Positions 6,893 to 14,110 of a stretch of 29,642 nucleotides of DNA are shown here, one piece after another. The DNA is from a virus. The notes below the pieces were generated by a model, which saw only the letters and a program-made list of their open reading frames with translations, did no database searches and had not been told where the DNA came from. Each line of letters opens with the position of its first letter. The first letter of the stretch is position 1. The stretch lies in the IMG/VR virus record IMGVR_UViG_3300042870_000839, positions 1 to 29,642 of that record; one strand, given 5' to 3'. The position numbers and the translations under genes were made by a program.

Positions 6893-7639
6893 ATGGCAGG
6901 AGATTGGATAAAATTTGAAACGGTTACGCCCGATAAACCAGAAATTCACAAAATCGCGGAAATCCTCGGTATTGATTCTGACGCTGTAGTGGGTAAAATA
7001 CTACGATTCTGGATTTGGGCCGACCAACAAGCGGTAAATGGTAACGCTCTGAGCGTTACAAAAACGTTCATCGACCGTATCACTTATGCGTCAGGATTCG
7101 CGGAAGCAATGTTACAAGTTGATTGGTTGATCGATCACGGGGATTCTTTTACAATACCTCGCTTTGATCGGCATAATGGGCAAACAGCTAAAAACCGTGC
7201 AGCTACCAATAGAAGAGTGGCAGATCACAGAAAATGTAACGATAGCACCGTTACAAATGTAACGCCAAAACCGTTACAAAAACCGTTACCAGAGAAGAGA
7301 AGAGAAGAGAAGAGTATATTATCTTCTAAAGAAGATAATAGCGCGCTTCCTTTTTCGTCTGCTGATTTCAAACTTTTTTGGGGGAATTGGGAGAAGCATC
7401 GGAAAGAGAAAAAACAAACGCTAACTCCCACAGCGCGAAAGCAGCAACTCGAAAAACTCCAGGCCATGGGAGAGCTCCGAGCCATTGCGGCACTAAAGCA
7501 CTCGCTAGCCAACGGGTGGACAGGCCTTTTCGAGCCAAAACAAGACACGGGCTCACTCAACGGCCATAAGCCGCAAAGCTACCTCGACAGACACCCAAAC
7601 CAAAAACATTTAGAACCAACTGAAGAAAATCCGCTATGA
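6893..7639 (+). CDS. O-like phage replication initiator (248 aa)
   Basis: The N-terminus, MAGDWIKFETVTPDKPEI and then ILGIDSDAVVGKILRFWIW, matches the DNA-binding domain of phage initiator proteins related to DnaD/lambda-O-type replisome organisers. Residues about 115-160 are a Lys/Arg/Glu/Pro linker, and the C-terminal 90 residues are helical, where loader contact would be expected. Lambda O has the same two-part plan with the origin inside its gene, and iteron-like repeats occur here at 7235-7339. The gene is followed by a DnaC-like loader overlapping as ATGA, which supports the O-P pair. The A-rich leader AACAAAAAAA at 6879-6888 lacks a Shine-Dalgarno site. Confidence 0.8.
   Translation: MAGDWIKFETVTPDKPEIHKIAEILGIDSDAVVGKILRFWIWADQQAVNGNALSVTKTFIDRITYASGFAEAMLQVDWLIDHGDSFTIPRFDRHNGQTAKNRAATNRRVADHRKCNDSTVTNVTPKPLQKPLPEKRREEKSILSSKEDNSALPFSSADFKLFWGNWEKHRKEKKQTLTPTARKQQLEKLQAMGELRAIAALKHSLANGWTGLFEPKQDTGSLNGHKPQSYLDRHPNQKHLEPTEENPL
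7041..7059. repeat. Perfect inverted repeat with GTTAC arms
   Basis: GTAACGCTC at 7041-7049 and GAGCGTTAC at 7051-7059 form a perfect 9-bp dyad around one base. The GTTAC arms match the iteron-like boxes about 180 bases downstream in the same gene, so the same initiator may bind here. Its coding position makes chance a fair alternative. Confidence 0.5.
7235..7339. other. Candidate replication origin inside the initiator gene
   Basis: Five GTTAC boxes in both orientations lie within 56 bases: 7235-7241, 7248-7257, 7258-7264, 7271-7280 and 7283-7290. AAAACCGTTAC is directly repeated with a 12-base period at 7267 and 7279. Next come a pure purine tract of AGAGA units (7291-7314), an AT-rich stretch, and a perfect dyad ATTATCTTC/GAAGATAAT at 7318-7326 and 7331-7339. 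Iterons followed by purine and AT-rich DNA in the linker region of the O gene is the lambda-origin design. It encodes only low-complexity linker residues, so the DNA pattern is not explained by a conserved protein domain. Confidence 0.6.
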
Positions 7640-8415
7640 GCACCGAATCACACAAACTACCAACTGACCCACATGACCACAAAGCAGAATCGCACACATC
7701 GATTATCGACGCGATGATTGCCGCACTTCCTGACGAACCAGAGCAACAAACCTCTGATAATTTTGAAGAGGACATGACACTGAGTGACCGCGATGTCATT
7801 TCTGAACTTCCTAAGCATTTTGACGGGTGGCCTCAACGTCATGTCAACCGAAGTGTTGACCCAAAGGACCCTGTTGACGATCGCGCGTGGAAATGGTGGG
7901 AGGCTTACGACACTGCATTTCATGCTGCAAAAAGCGGTGCGCTGATCGTCATTTATGGCGGCCATGGCAGTGGGAAAACTCAGATGTGCATGGAAATTGC
8001 CAAAAAACTTCCTGATCGTTTTTTCCCAGCAAAAAAGGAGGGGGCTTTTACACTGGCTCCTATTCATCGGCCTTTGCTTTACCGGAAAGCCATGGAGTTT
8101 TTTAACGATATCCGCAGCACTTACGGTGCTAATCGCAAAGAGACGGAGCGCGATGTGATCAATCGCTATGCTGACGCTGCGCTTGTGGTCATCGATGAGG
8201 CGCACCAACGAGGGGAGAAGGAATTTGAGGATCGTCAACTTACGCTCATGCTGGATAAGCGCTATGATGCGATGCTGCCAACAATCCTTGTCACGAATCT
8301 CACCCGTGAAGACTTTTACGCGACTCTCTCCCCTGCCGTGAAGTCTCGCATGATCGAGACAGCAGAAGGGATCGAGGCGAATTGGCGTAGCTTCCGAAGC
8401 CGTAAAACCACCTGA
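7636..8415 (+). CDS. DnaC/IstB-like helicase-loader ATPase (259 aa)
   Basis: After an N-terminal region of about 80 residues comes an AAA+ core: Walker A GGHGSGKT with Lys114, Walker B LVVIDEAHQR with Asp187 and Glu188, sensor-like ILVTNLTRED, and an Arg-containing SPAVKSRMIE that may supply the arginine finger. DnaC/P-type proteins load the replicative helicase at the phage origin. It overlaps the initiator gene as ATGA, as expected for an O-P pair. No phage helicase is visible here, so the host DnaB is the likely client. Confidence 0.85.
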   Translation: MSTESHKLPTDPHDHKAESHTSIIDAMIAALPDEPEQQTSDNFEEDMTLSDRDVISELPKHFDGWPQRHVNRSVDPKDPVDDRAWKWWEAYDTAFHAAKSGALIVIYGGHGSGKTQMCMEIAKKLPDRFFPAKKEGAFTLAPIHRPLLYRKAMEFFNDIRSTYGANRKETERDVINRYADAALVVIDEAHQRGEKEFEDRQLTLMLDKRYDAMLPTILVTNLTREDFYATLSPAVKSRMIETAEGIEANWRSFRSRKTT

Positions 8416-8447
8416 AAGACGACAATCTTTAACAAAATCACAACATT

Positions 8448-9053
8448 ATGAAGAAAATATTATATTTTGATACGGAAACCACGGGTTTTCCTAAGAGTTC
8501 AACCGCTCCTTTGGAGGAACAACCGCACGTCGTGCAACTCGCCTGCACGCTGGTGTGCGCGGCGACGCGAAAGGAAATGGCTTCGCTTAGCGTGATTGTT
8601 GATTGTCCTATCGAGGAAATCCCTTCTGGTGCATCGGACATTCACGGCATCACGCACGATGTCATGCGCGCGTTCGGCATCTCACCCAGGGCGGCACTGA
8701 GCGCGTTTCATCAGTTCACCAAGCAGGCCGATGTGATCGTGGCTCACAACATCGCCTTCGACCTCAAGTTGCTGGACTACCTCTACCAGCGCGAGAACGT
8801 GCAGAATCCGCTCTGGACCATGGAGCAGTTTTGCACGATGCAGGCGACAACGAACCTATGCAAACTCCCGGCTGCGAACGGACGTGGCGGCTACAAGTGG
8901 CCCAAGCTCACCGAGGCTTACATGCACTTCTTTGGTGAAACGCTGGACGGCGCTCACGATGCGCTTGTGGACGTGCGCGGGTGTCAGCGTGTGCATTTGC
9001 ACTTGCTGGGTGATGTGAAGGCCGTGGAAGTGAAGGAGGAAGATGTGGTATGA
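8448..9053 (+). CDS. DnaQ-like DEDDh 3'-5' exonuclease (201 aa)
   Basis: The N-terminus [10 protein letters not shown] gives Asp8 and Glu10 (Exo I), [11 protein letters not shown] gives Asp105 (Exo II), and HDALVDVRG gives His170 and Asp175 (Exo III), so all DEDDh catalytic residues are present. DGIHGIT-type residues appear as [10 protein letters not shown]. Stand-alone proteins of this kind proofread or trim DNA. It follows the loader gene and has an A-rich AACAAAA leader at 8431-8437. Its last codons encode the AAGGAGG site of the next gene, giving an acidic KEEDVV tail. Confidence 0.88.
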   Translation: MKKILYFDTETTGFPKSSTAPLEEQPHVVQLACTLVCAATRKEMASLSVIVDCPIEEIPSGASDIHGITHDVMRAFGISPRAALSAFHQFTKQADVIVAHNIAFDLKLLDYLYQRENVQNPLWTMEQFCTMQATTNLCKLPAANGRGGYKWPKLTEAYMHFFGETLDGAHDALVDVRGCQRVHLHLLGDVKAVEVKEEDVV

Positions 9054-9628
9054 AAATCACAGCAATTACAAAATACAAGCACGGTGAACTTCACGCTGCG
9101 CTAACCCGTCTTGGATGGTCGATCGCTGAACTCGCACGCCGATGCAAAGCGACTCATAGCAATGTGTGCGCAGTTATAAACCTTAAACTACGGCCATCGC
9201 CAAAATTGGCAAACAAAATTCAGATGGCTCTCGGAGAAGAAGGAATATTTTTAGACGTGCTGGAACAATGGCCCGAAGCCTTCAAGATCAGAAGGCGCTT
9301 CGAGAGGATAGAGACAATGGACATACCAATGGAACGTCTGATTGGCTGTCGTGAGGCGATGATGGTTCTCGCGCCAGAACAGAATAAAGAAGAGGATTGG
9401 TCTGTTTCTATAAATGGGATTTTGGAAACGCTGACAGAAAGACAAAGGCTGGTTATCGTTGAAAGGTTTTACAACTCAAATAGTTTAGAGGGTGTGGCTA
9501 ATAAGCTGGGGTTAACGTGTGAGCGAGTTCGCCAAATTGAGGCTAAAGCATTGCGTAAATTACGCCACCCTGAACGGATATGCGATCTTGAGCAAATTGC
9601 TGAAGAGCATTTTTTTACAATACGATAA
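9050..9628 (+). CDS. XRE-type HTH fused to sigma-70 region 4: probable late regulator (192 aa)
   Basis: Residues about 18-62 form a Cro/CI-like HTH ([20 protein letters not shown]). After a linker, residues about 127-172 match sigma-70 region 4: [14 protein letters not shown], then [20 protein letters not shown], the -35 recognition helix-turn-helix. No sigma region 2 is visible, so it is unlikely to work as a full sigma factor. It might act like small region-4 phage activators, redirecting host RNA polymerase. Its place at the end of the early genes and just before the terminase fits a switch to late transcription. Overlap is ATGA upstream and TAATG downstream. Confidence 0.75.
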   Translation: MKITAITKYKHGELHAALTRLGWSIAELARRCKATHSNVCAVINLKLRPSPKLANKIQMALGEEGIFLDVLEQWPEAFKIRRRFERIETMDIPMERLIGCREAMMVLAPEQNKEEDWSVSINGILETLTERQRLVIVERFYNSNSLEGVANKLGLTCERVRQIEAKALRKLRHPERICDLEQIAEEHFFTIR

Positions 9629-10098
9629 TGACAGAAAATCACAATAAATTCCTAAATCATTTAGATCAAAGTGCTGACGCGGTTTGGCTTGTTGCGAGAT
9701 TGTTAAATGATCGTGGTTATAGCGTTACTGTTCCAAATTCAAGCAAGGCTGCACAGCATAGTGATTGGAAAAATCACGCGGATAATGGTGATCTTTTTAT
9801 TAACCAGAGAGTAGAAGTGAAGAAACTCAGCGCAGAATTCACAAGCGCTAAAGATTGGCCGTTTGGATCCAAGTTTATCGTATGTGCCAAGCACGCATTT
9901 GACAAAGCGAGGCCAAAACCGTTTGCGTATGTGATACTTTCAAAGTCTGCCAATAATGCCGCTGTTGTTTTCGCATCAACGTCAAATAATTGGATAACGG
10001 AAGCAAGGAAAGATAGTAGATATGAAAACATTTCTCAGGAGTTTTATTTTTGTCCGATTGAAAAGGTTCGATTTTTTGCAATGCCAAGATCACAATAA
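9628..10098 (+). CDS. Small PD-(D/E)XK-like nuclease (156 aa)
   Basis: GDLFINQRVEVKKLS places Asp55, Glu63 and Lys65 in the D...ExK arrangement of the restriction-endonuclease fold, preceded by a helix with LVARLLNDRGYSV as in the usual first helix and strand. The later strand FAYVILSK fits the core sheet. Substrate and role are unknown; DNA processing at packaging or against competing DNA are both possible. It sits between the regulator and the terminase genes and is lower in GC than its neighbours, with longer AT-rich stretches, which may indicate separate acquisition. Confidence 0.6.
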   Translation: MTENHNKFLNHLDQSADAVWLVARLLNDRGYSVTVPNSSKAAQHSDWKNHADNGDLFINQRVEVKKLSAEFTSAKDWPFGSKFIVCAKHAFDKARPKPFAYVILSKSANNAAVVFASTSNNWITEARKDSRYENISQEFYFCPIEKVRFFAMPRSQ

Positions 10099-10227
10099 AA
10101 TTGTTTTTGTCACGATTCATCGGGCTCATTTGTGACTAAAAGCACCATTCCTGCGCCCATTACACAACTCCACTACCTGCGCTAGAATCCCCACCGAACG
10201 CCGACTGGTGCGCAACCGTCTAAGATC
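10099..10227. other. Intergenic region before the terminase genes
   Basis: This 129-base gap is one of the few real breaks in the gene train. It holds a short dyad (GTCAC near 10111 and GTGAC near 10133) and, at 10147-10161, the 15-base element shared with the gap before the giant gene. I see no clear GC-rich hairpin with a T-run, so no intrinsic terminator is called. Confidence 0.5.
10147..10161 (+). promoter_or_regulatory. Shared 15-bp element, copy 1 (candidate late promoter or activator site)
   Basis: ATTCCTGCGCCCATT recurs exactly at 12971-12985. Similarity continues for about ten bases (ACACAACTC here, CACAAACTC there). Both copies lie in non-coding gaps on the same strand upstream of packaging or virion genes. 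The HTH/sigma-region-4 protein encoded just upstream is a natural candidate to bind it. Confidence 0.5.
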
Positions 10228-10713
10228 ATGAAAACTACCGAAAAGAAAAAACTGAATGCCCGGCAAGAACGATTCTGTGAATTTGTCGCCGCTGGGGAAA
10301 CGCAGGAGGCTGCTCACAAAAAAGCTGGTTACAAGTGCAGCGCGAACAGCGCGCGTGCCGCGGCCTCGATCATGGCTAATCGTCCTGAAATTAAAGCTCG
10401 TATCTCTGAGCTCAAGCAAAAGCAGCCTGATCTACTGGAGGCGCGATTGACGAAGGAGGAAAAGCTGAAAGTGCTGGCTCGTCTCATTCGCACGCCTGAT
10501 AATTCCGAAGTGGTGAAAGTGGCCGACAAGCTTCGCGCCATCGAACTGCATAGCAAGCTCATGGGTCACTTCGAGCCGGACCGTATGGAATTGGAGCTTG
10601 GCAACACGACGCTGCAAACGATCAAGGAGCGTGCGAAAGAAGTCGGTTACACGCTATCCATGCGTTACGCTCAACCTTCCAGCATGCCGCCAAGAAGCAA
10701 TCACTTGTCATGA
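10228..10713 (+). CDS. terS: Terminase small subunit (161 aa)
   Basis: The N-terminus LNARQERFCEFVAAGETQEA, then HKKAGYKCSANSARAAASIM and NRPEIKARISELK, is the classical Terminase_2 pattern: an HTH DNA-binding region followed by helices. Small terminase subunits recognise the packaging site and stimulate the large subunit. Length is normal. The large subunit follows one gene later, so a packaging operon is clear. The start is ATG 10228, 66 bases after the shared 15-base element; there is no strong Shine-Dalgarno site. Confidence 0.88.
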   Translation: MKTTEKKKLNARQERFCEFVAAGETQEAAHKKAGYKCSANSARAAASIMANRPEIKARISELKQKQPDLLEARLTKEEKLKVLARLIRTPDNSEVVKVADKLRAIELHSKLMGHFEPDRMELELGNTTLQTIKERAKEVGYTLSMRYAQPSSMPPRSNHLS

Positions 10714-11138
10714 GCGGCGGGACACTAGATTTTATCGATGATGCCGTAGATGATCTGACGGCCAACGGCCAATCTTACTTACTTTTTGTCATTCGCGGAG
10801 AAAAGACGCTCACTGATACTTTTCTCAACGATGAAGACAGGAAAACTCTTCAAATGTGGATCGATACAGGACACTGGAATCGACTTCTGCAAATGAGACT
10901 GGATAAACACAAACCAAATACAACCATGAGTGAAGAAACACATATACCGCCGCATCAAAAGCGCGTGATCGACGAAAAAACTGATTTGGATGATAAAATT
11001 GAAAAACTAGGCATATTTATTAAAGATAGTCCTATTTTCAAAAGTCTTGACGAAGACGAGCGTTGTCGCTTGCAACGTCAATGGATGATCATGGTAGAAT
11101 ACTCAAGTATTCTAGGTGAACGAATAGCGGCCTTCTGA
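10710..11138 (+). CDS. crAss001_48-like phage protein with N-terminal extension (142 aa)
   Basis: Residues about 75-142 (PPHQKRVIDEKTDLDDKIEK, then FKSLDEDERCRLQRQW and YSSILGERIAAF) match the small helical crAss001_48-related family common in tailed phages, whose function is unknown. The first 70 residues (DFIDDAVDDLTANGQSYLLF and IDTGHWNRLLQMRLDKHKP) are an extra region I do not recognise; an internal ATG near 10926 would give the typical short form. The gene overlaps terS as ATGA and ends one base before terL. The location between the terminase subunits is unusual and may only reflect operon insertion. Confidence 0.7.
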   Translation: MSGGTLDFIDDAVDDLTANGQSYLLFVIRGEKTLTDTFLNDEDRKTLQMWIDTGHWNRLLQMRLDKHKPNTTMSEETHIPPHQKRVIDEKTDLDDKIEKLGIFIKDSPIFKSLDEDERCRLQRQWMIMVEYSSILGERIAAF

Positions 11139-11139
11139 A

Positions 11140-12969
11140 ATGAGCCTAGAACCGGAGATTGTAACTCGCTTCCGTGATTACCTCGACGCATCAAGTGAAG
11201 AGGAATTACAGGCGCGCGCTTACAATTCTCCGGCTGTTCATTTTTCCATCTTCATGGAAATCAAGAACAAGGAAGGCGCATGGGTAAGGCCGACGGCAAA
11301 CGTGTTGCAACTGCGCATTAGTTCCACTATCGAGACGTTGCGCGATCTTTGTCCGGGAATAAAGATTCGCATCGTCGCCGTGAAGCCTCGTCGTGCTGGT
11401 CTGTCCACGTTCTCGCTGTTCTGCGGTTACCACGAGGCCATGCGCAGGCCGATCGAGGGCATCACGATTGCTGACTGCGCTAAAAACTCAGCTATGCTTG
11501 TTGAAAAGCTGGGTGAATACTCGAATCACGATACCTTCCCGTGGCAGAATCCATTGGTGCGCAATCCAGAAGGATATTTCCAATGGCAGAATGGTAGCAC
11601 CTGGACCATTGACACAGCGGAAAATCCTGATGCTGGTGTGGGCGGTACTCGTCAGTTCGGGCATTTCTCTGAGTGCTCTAAGTTTCCACAAACGAAAGTC
11701 AAGAACGACAAGAAAACGATGACGGCCGCTCTGCCGTCGCTCTCTGGCAATGATACGATCGGCATTGCGGAAAGCACGCCCGAAGGTGCGAGTGGATGGT
11801 TTTACGATACCTTTGGCGAAGCGATGACGCTTGATGAGTTCATGGCGCGCTACAATGCCGGCTATCGACCAGAACAGCAATGGATCAAGGTATTCGCGGC
11901 GTGGTGGGAGTTCAGCGACTACGCGCGGCAACAGCCTGTTTCCGATGTAGAGAAAGCGGAGATTGATCGATCGCTATCGAAGATCGAGCAGGAAGAAATC
12001 GACAAGTATGGACTCACCTACGAGCAACTAGCATGGCGCCGTGATACGCTGGCCGCTGAGTGTAACGGCGATGAGCGTATTTTCGGCTATTACTATCCGT
12101 CTGATCCGATTACGTGTTGGCTATCGTCGGGCTCGCCGCGTTTTGATCAAAACATCTTGCTCACAATGAAGCAACGGGCCAAGAACATCACTCCCGAATC
12201 TGGCTTCTTGGTGCGTCAAGACAATGGCCGCGTGTCATTCTCCGGCACGCATGACGGCAGCGGTGACATTCTCATTTGGGAGCAGCCGCGCGAGGGCATG
12301 GCGTATATCGTCTGCGGTGATCCTGCGACGGGTGCCAGCCAAACGGTCGGTGCCGATCCCGATGCGAACTCGGTCCAGGTGTGGCGGCAAAAGTTCTACG
12401 ATCCTGATCTTGGTCGGGCTCGCCCTGCTAAGCTCGTGGCTCGTGTTCGTCCACCGTGCTACGATGAAGATGATGAAGTGGGCGGTCACATGCACCGATT
12501 GAGCAAGTATTACGGTGGCTGTATTGTCGGCCTAGAGGTCAATCAAGGTCTGCAAGTTCTCCGTGTGCTCAAAGACTCGAGCACGCCGCTCTACAAGCGC
12601 ATCGTGATGAGTCACAAGACCAACACGAAGGAAGAGCAATACGGATTCAAGTTGAACGATCAGAATCAACGGCGCATGATCATTGCTGGGCTGGCCGCGG
12701 CGATTCGCAATGAAGAAATCGAAGTGGATTGTCCGCACTGGATCAACGAGGCAATCAAGTTCGTTGTCTCACCGAACGGAAAAGCAGAAGCGGCACCGGG
12801 CGAACATGACGATGATGTGATGTGCGGCGGCATGGCGTGGGAAATCCTGCCAAGTGCTACGGTGTTCGCGCGTAAAGTGGTCCGCAATGTGGATCCTCCC
12901 GACATGGTGAAACCCGGAAGCAAGAAGCAAGGTTGGCGCGTGGTGAATAATGTGAAGCGTGGTTACTAA
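11140..12969 (+). CDS. terL: Terminase large subunit (609 aa)
   Basis: The ATPase half has a Walker A variant KPRRAGLST (about residues 82-90) and an acidic Walker B-like position at Glu178 in GHFSECSKF. The C-terminal nuclease half has Asp394 in CGDPATG, Glu466 in GLEVN and an Asp triplet at 557-559 in HDDDVMCGG, the RNase-H-like metal site of large terminases. It translocates DNA into the prohead and cuts it. Length is normal to slightly long. What follows is not a portal gene but the giant ORF at 13018. Confidence 0.92.
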   Translation: MSLEPEIVTRFRDYLDASSEEELQARAYNSPAVHFSIFMEIKNKEGAWVRPTANVLQLRISSTIETLRDLCPGIKIRIVAVKPRRAGLSTFSLFCGYHEAMRRPIEGITIADCAKNSAMLVEKLGEYSNHDTFPWQNPLVRNPEGYFQWQNGSTWTIDTAENPDAGVGGTRQFGHFSECSKFPQTKVKNDKKTMTAALPSLSGNDTIGIAESTPEGASGWFYDTFGEAMTLDEFMARYNAGYRPEQQWIKVFAAWWEFSDYARQQPVSDVEKAEIDRSLSKIEQEEIDKYGLTYEQLAWRRDTLAAECNGDERIFGYYYPSDPITCWLSSGSPRFDQNILLTMKQRAKNITPESGFLVRQDNGRVSFSGTHDGSGDILIWEQPREGMAYIVCGDPATGASQTVGADPDANSVQVWRQKFYDPDLGRARPAKLVARVRPPCYDEDDEVGGHMHRLSKYYGGCIVGLEVNQGLQVLRVLKDSSTPLYKRIVMSHKTNTKEEQYGFKLNDQNQRRMIIAGLAAAIRNEEIEVDCPHWINEAIKFVVSPNGKAEAAPGEHDDDVMCGGMAWEILPSATVFARKVVRNVDPPDMVKPGSKKQGWRVVNNVKRGY

Positions 12970-12970
12970 A

Positions 12971-12985
12971 ATTCCTGCGCCCATT
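12971..12985 (+). promoter_or_regulatory. Shared 15-bp element, copy 2
   Basis: This copy lies between the terL stop (12967-12969) and the giant gene's ATG, 32 bases before that start. It is identical to the copy at 10147-10161. Its position suggests that the giant gene has its own transcription start or control site rather than relying only on read-through from terL. Confidence 0.5.
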
Positions 12986-13017
12986 TTCACAAACTCGGCG
13001 GCTGGCTACTGTGCGGC

Positions 13018-14110
13018 ATGTCCCGATTCACCAATCCTGACGAGAACGAAGTTCAGTCTTATCTCCGCAAAGTTCAAGCCGGTCAAGGTGGGCAAAGCCC
13101 GAAAGACCAAGCATTAGCACGTAGCAAAAATCCAATGGCGCGTCGTGTAGGCGAGCAGAACATGGCGCAACGTGACAGTGAGAACCTCCGCGCAACCAAC
13201 GAGCAAGCCAAGGTCCAGCAAGACCAACAAAACGACGCGATCAAAGCGCAGGCCGATGCCGTGAAAGCTCAGGAAACGGCAGCGGAAGATCAACGCAAGC
13301 AAAACGTGCGTGCTCATGCTGCTAACAATGGCGTTGTCGAAACTGATATTGCCACTGGTCATCGTGACATTGCTACTCATGCCGATGGCGCGCCCAAGTA
13401 TGAAGCGGGGCCGATTGGTGACCCTGTGAAAGTGGGTGAAGCACGCACGGCTCTGCCCGATGCGCAAGGACAAGCGCAACGCGTGCCCGACATGTCGAGT
13501 ATGCTCGGCGGTGGTGGTGGCGGCGCCATCGGTGCGTCTGGTGCTTCAAGTGCCGCGGTATTTGCTCAATCGGTGCGCGACGATCGCGGACAAACAAGCC
13601 TCGTAACGCCCAATAGCGACACCGATCAGAAAACGGGTGCTATCACTACGTCGAAAATCAATCCTGTGACTGGTCGCACGGAAAAAAATCTCATTGGCCG
13701 GGATCAAGACATTGCAGCAAAAGCCGCATGGCAAAAAGACCTAGAAGAGCGTTCTAAGCTCGTGGAGTTTGACAAAGCAGGCATCGAAGGTGCTCGGCTG
13801 CGCTTCAATCCACAATGGGAACCGGCACATAAAGCCGTGGAAGCTGCGCAGAAAGCTTTCGATGATCTAGGACCAGCGGTCACAGCAAAGGGCAATGCCT
13901 TCGTGCGGACATCGGACAAAGGAAAGGAAACTCTCGCCACTCCCTCCGAGTATGAAACCGATAAGCGCCTGCGCGCTGAGGCGCAAACAGCACTGGAGAA
14001 CGCCAAGAAAGTGCATGAACCGCTCGCGCAACAAAATACTGTCATCGCTGAACGTGAGCAGGCAATCGCTGTGCAACGCCAAGAGCTCGCGGAGGAAAAG
14101 GCTGCGATGG
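13018..14110 (+). other. Giant protein: N-terminal Q/A/K-rich coiled-coil region
   Basis: Residues about 40-110 are rich in Gln, Ala, Lys and Glu with heptad-like spacing. A Gly run at about 162-180 (LGGGGGGAIGASGASS) interrupts, then a second long charged helix spans about 234-365. No enzyme motif is seen. It may be a structural or packaging segment that anchors the protein in the capsid. Confidence 0.5.

Noticed and set aside
7291-7314. AGAGA tandem repeat as a possible CRISPR or phase-variable repeat
   Set aside because: The units are five bases without spacers; a change of one unit would shift the initiator frame, but its place among iterons fits an origin better.
7657-8238. 193-codon minus-strand ORF
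   Set aside because: It covers the DnaC-like gene, whose Walker motifs are clear on the plus strand.
10106-10140. Possible terminator after the nuclease gene
   Set aside because: The GTCAC/GTGAC arms are only five bases with a long loop and no terminal T-run in the right place.
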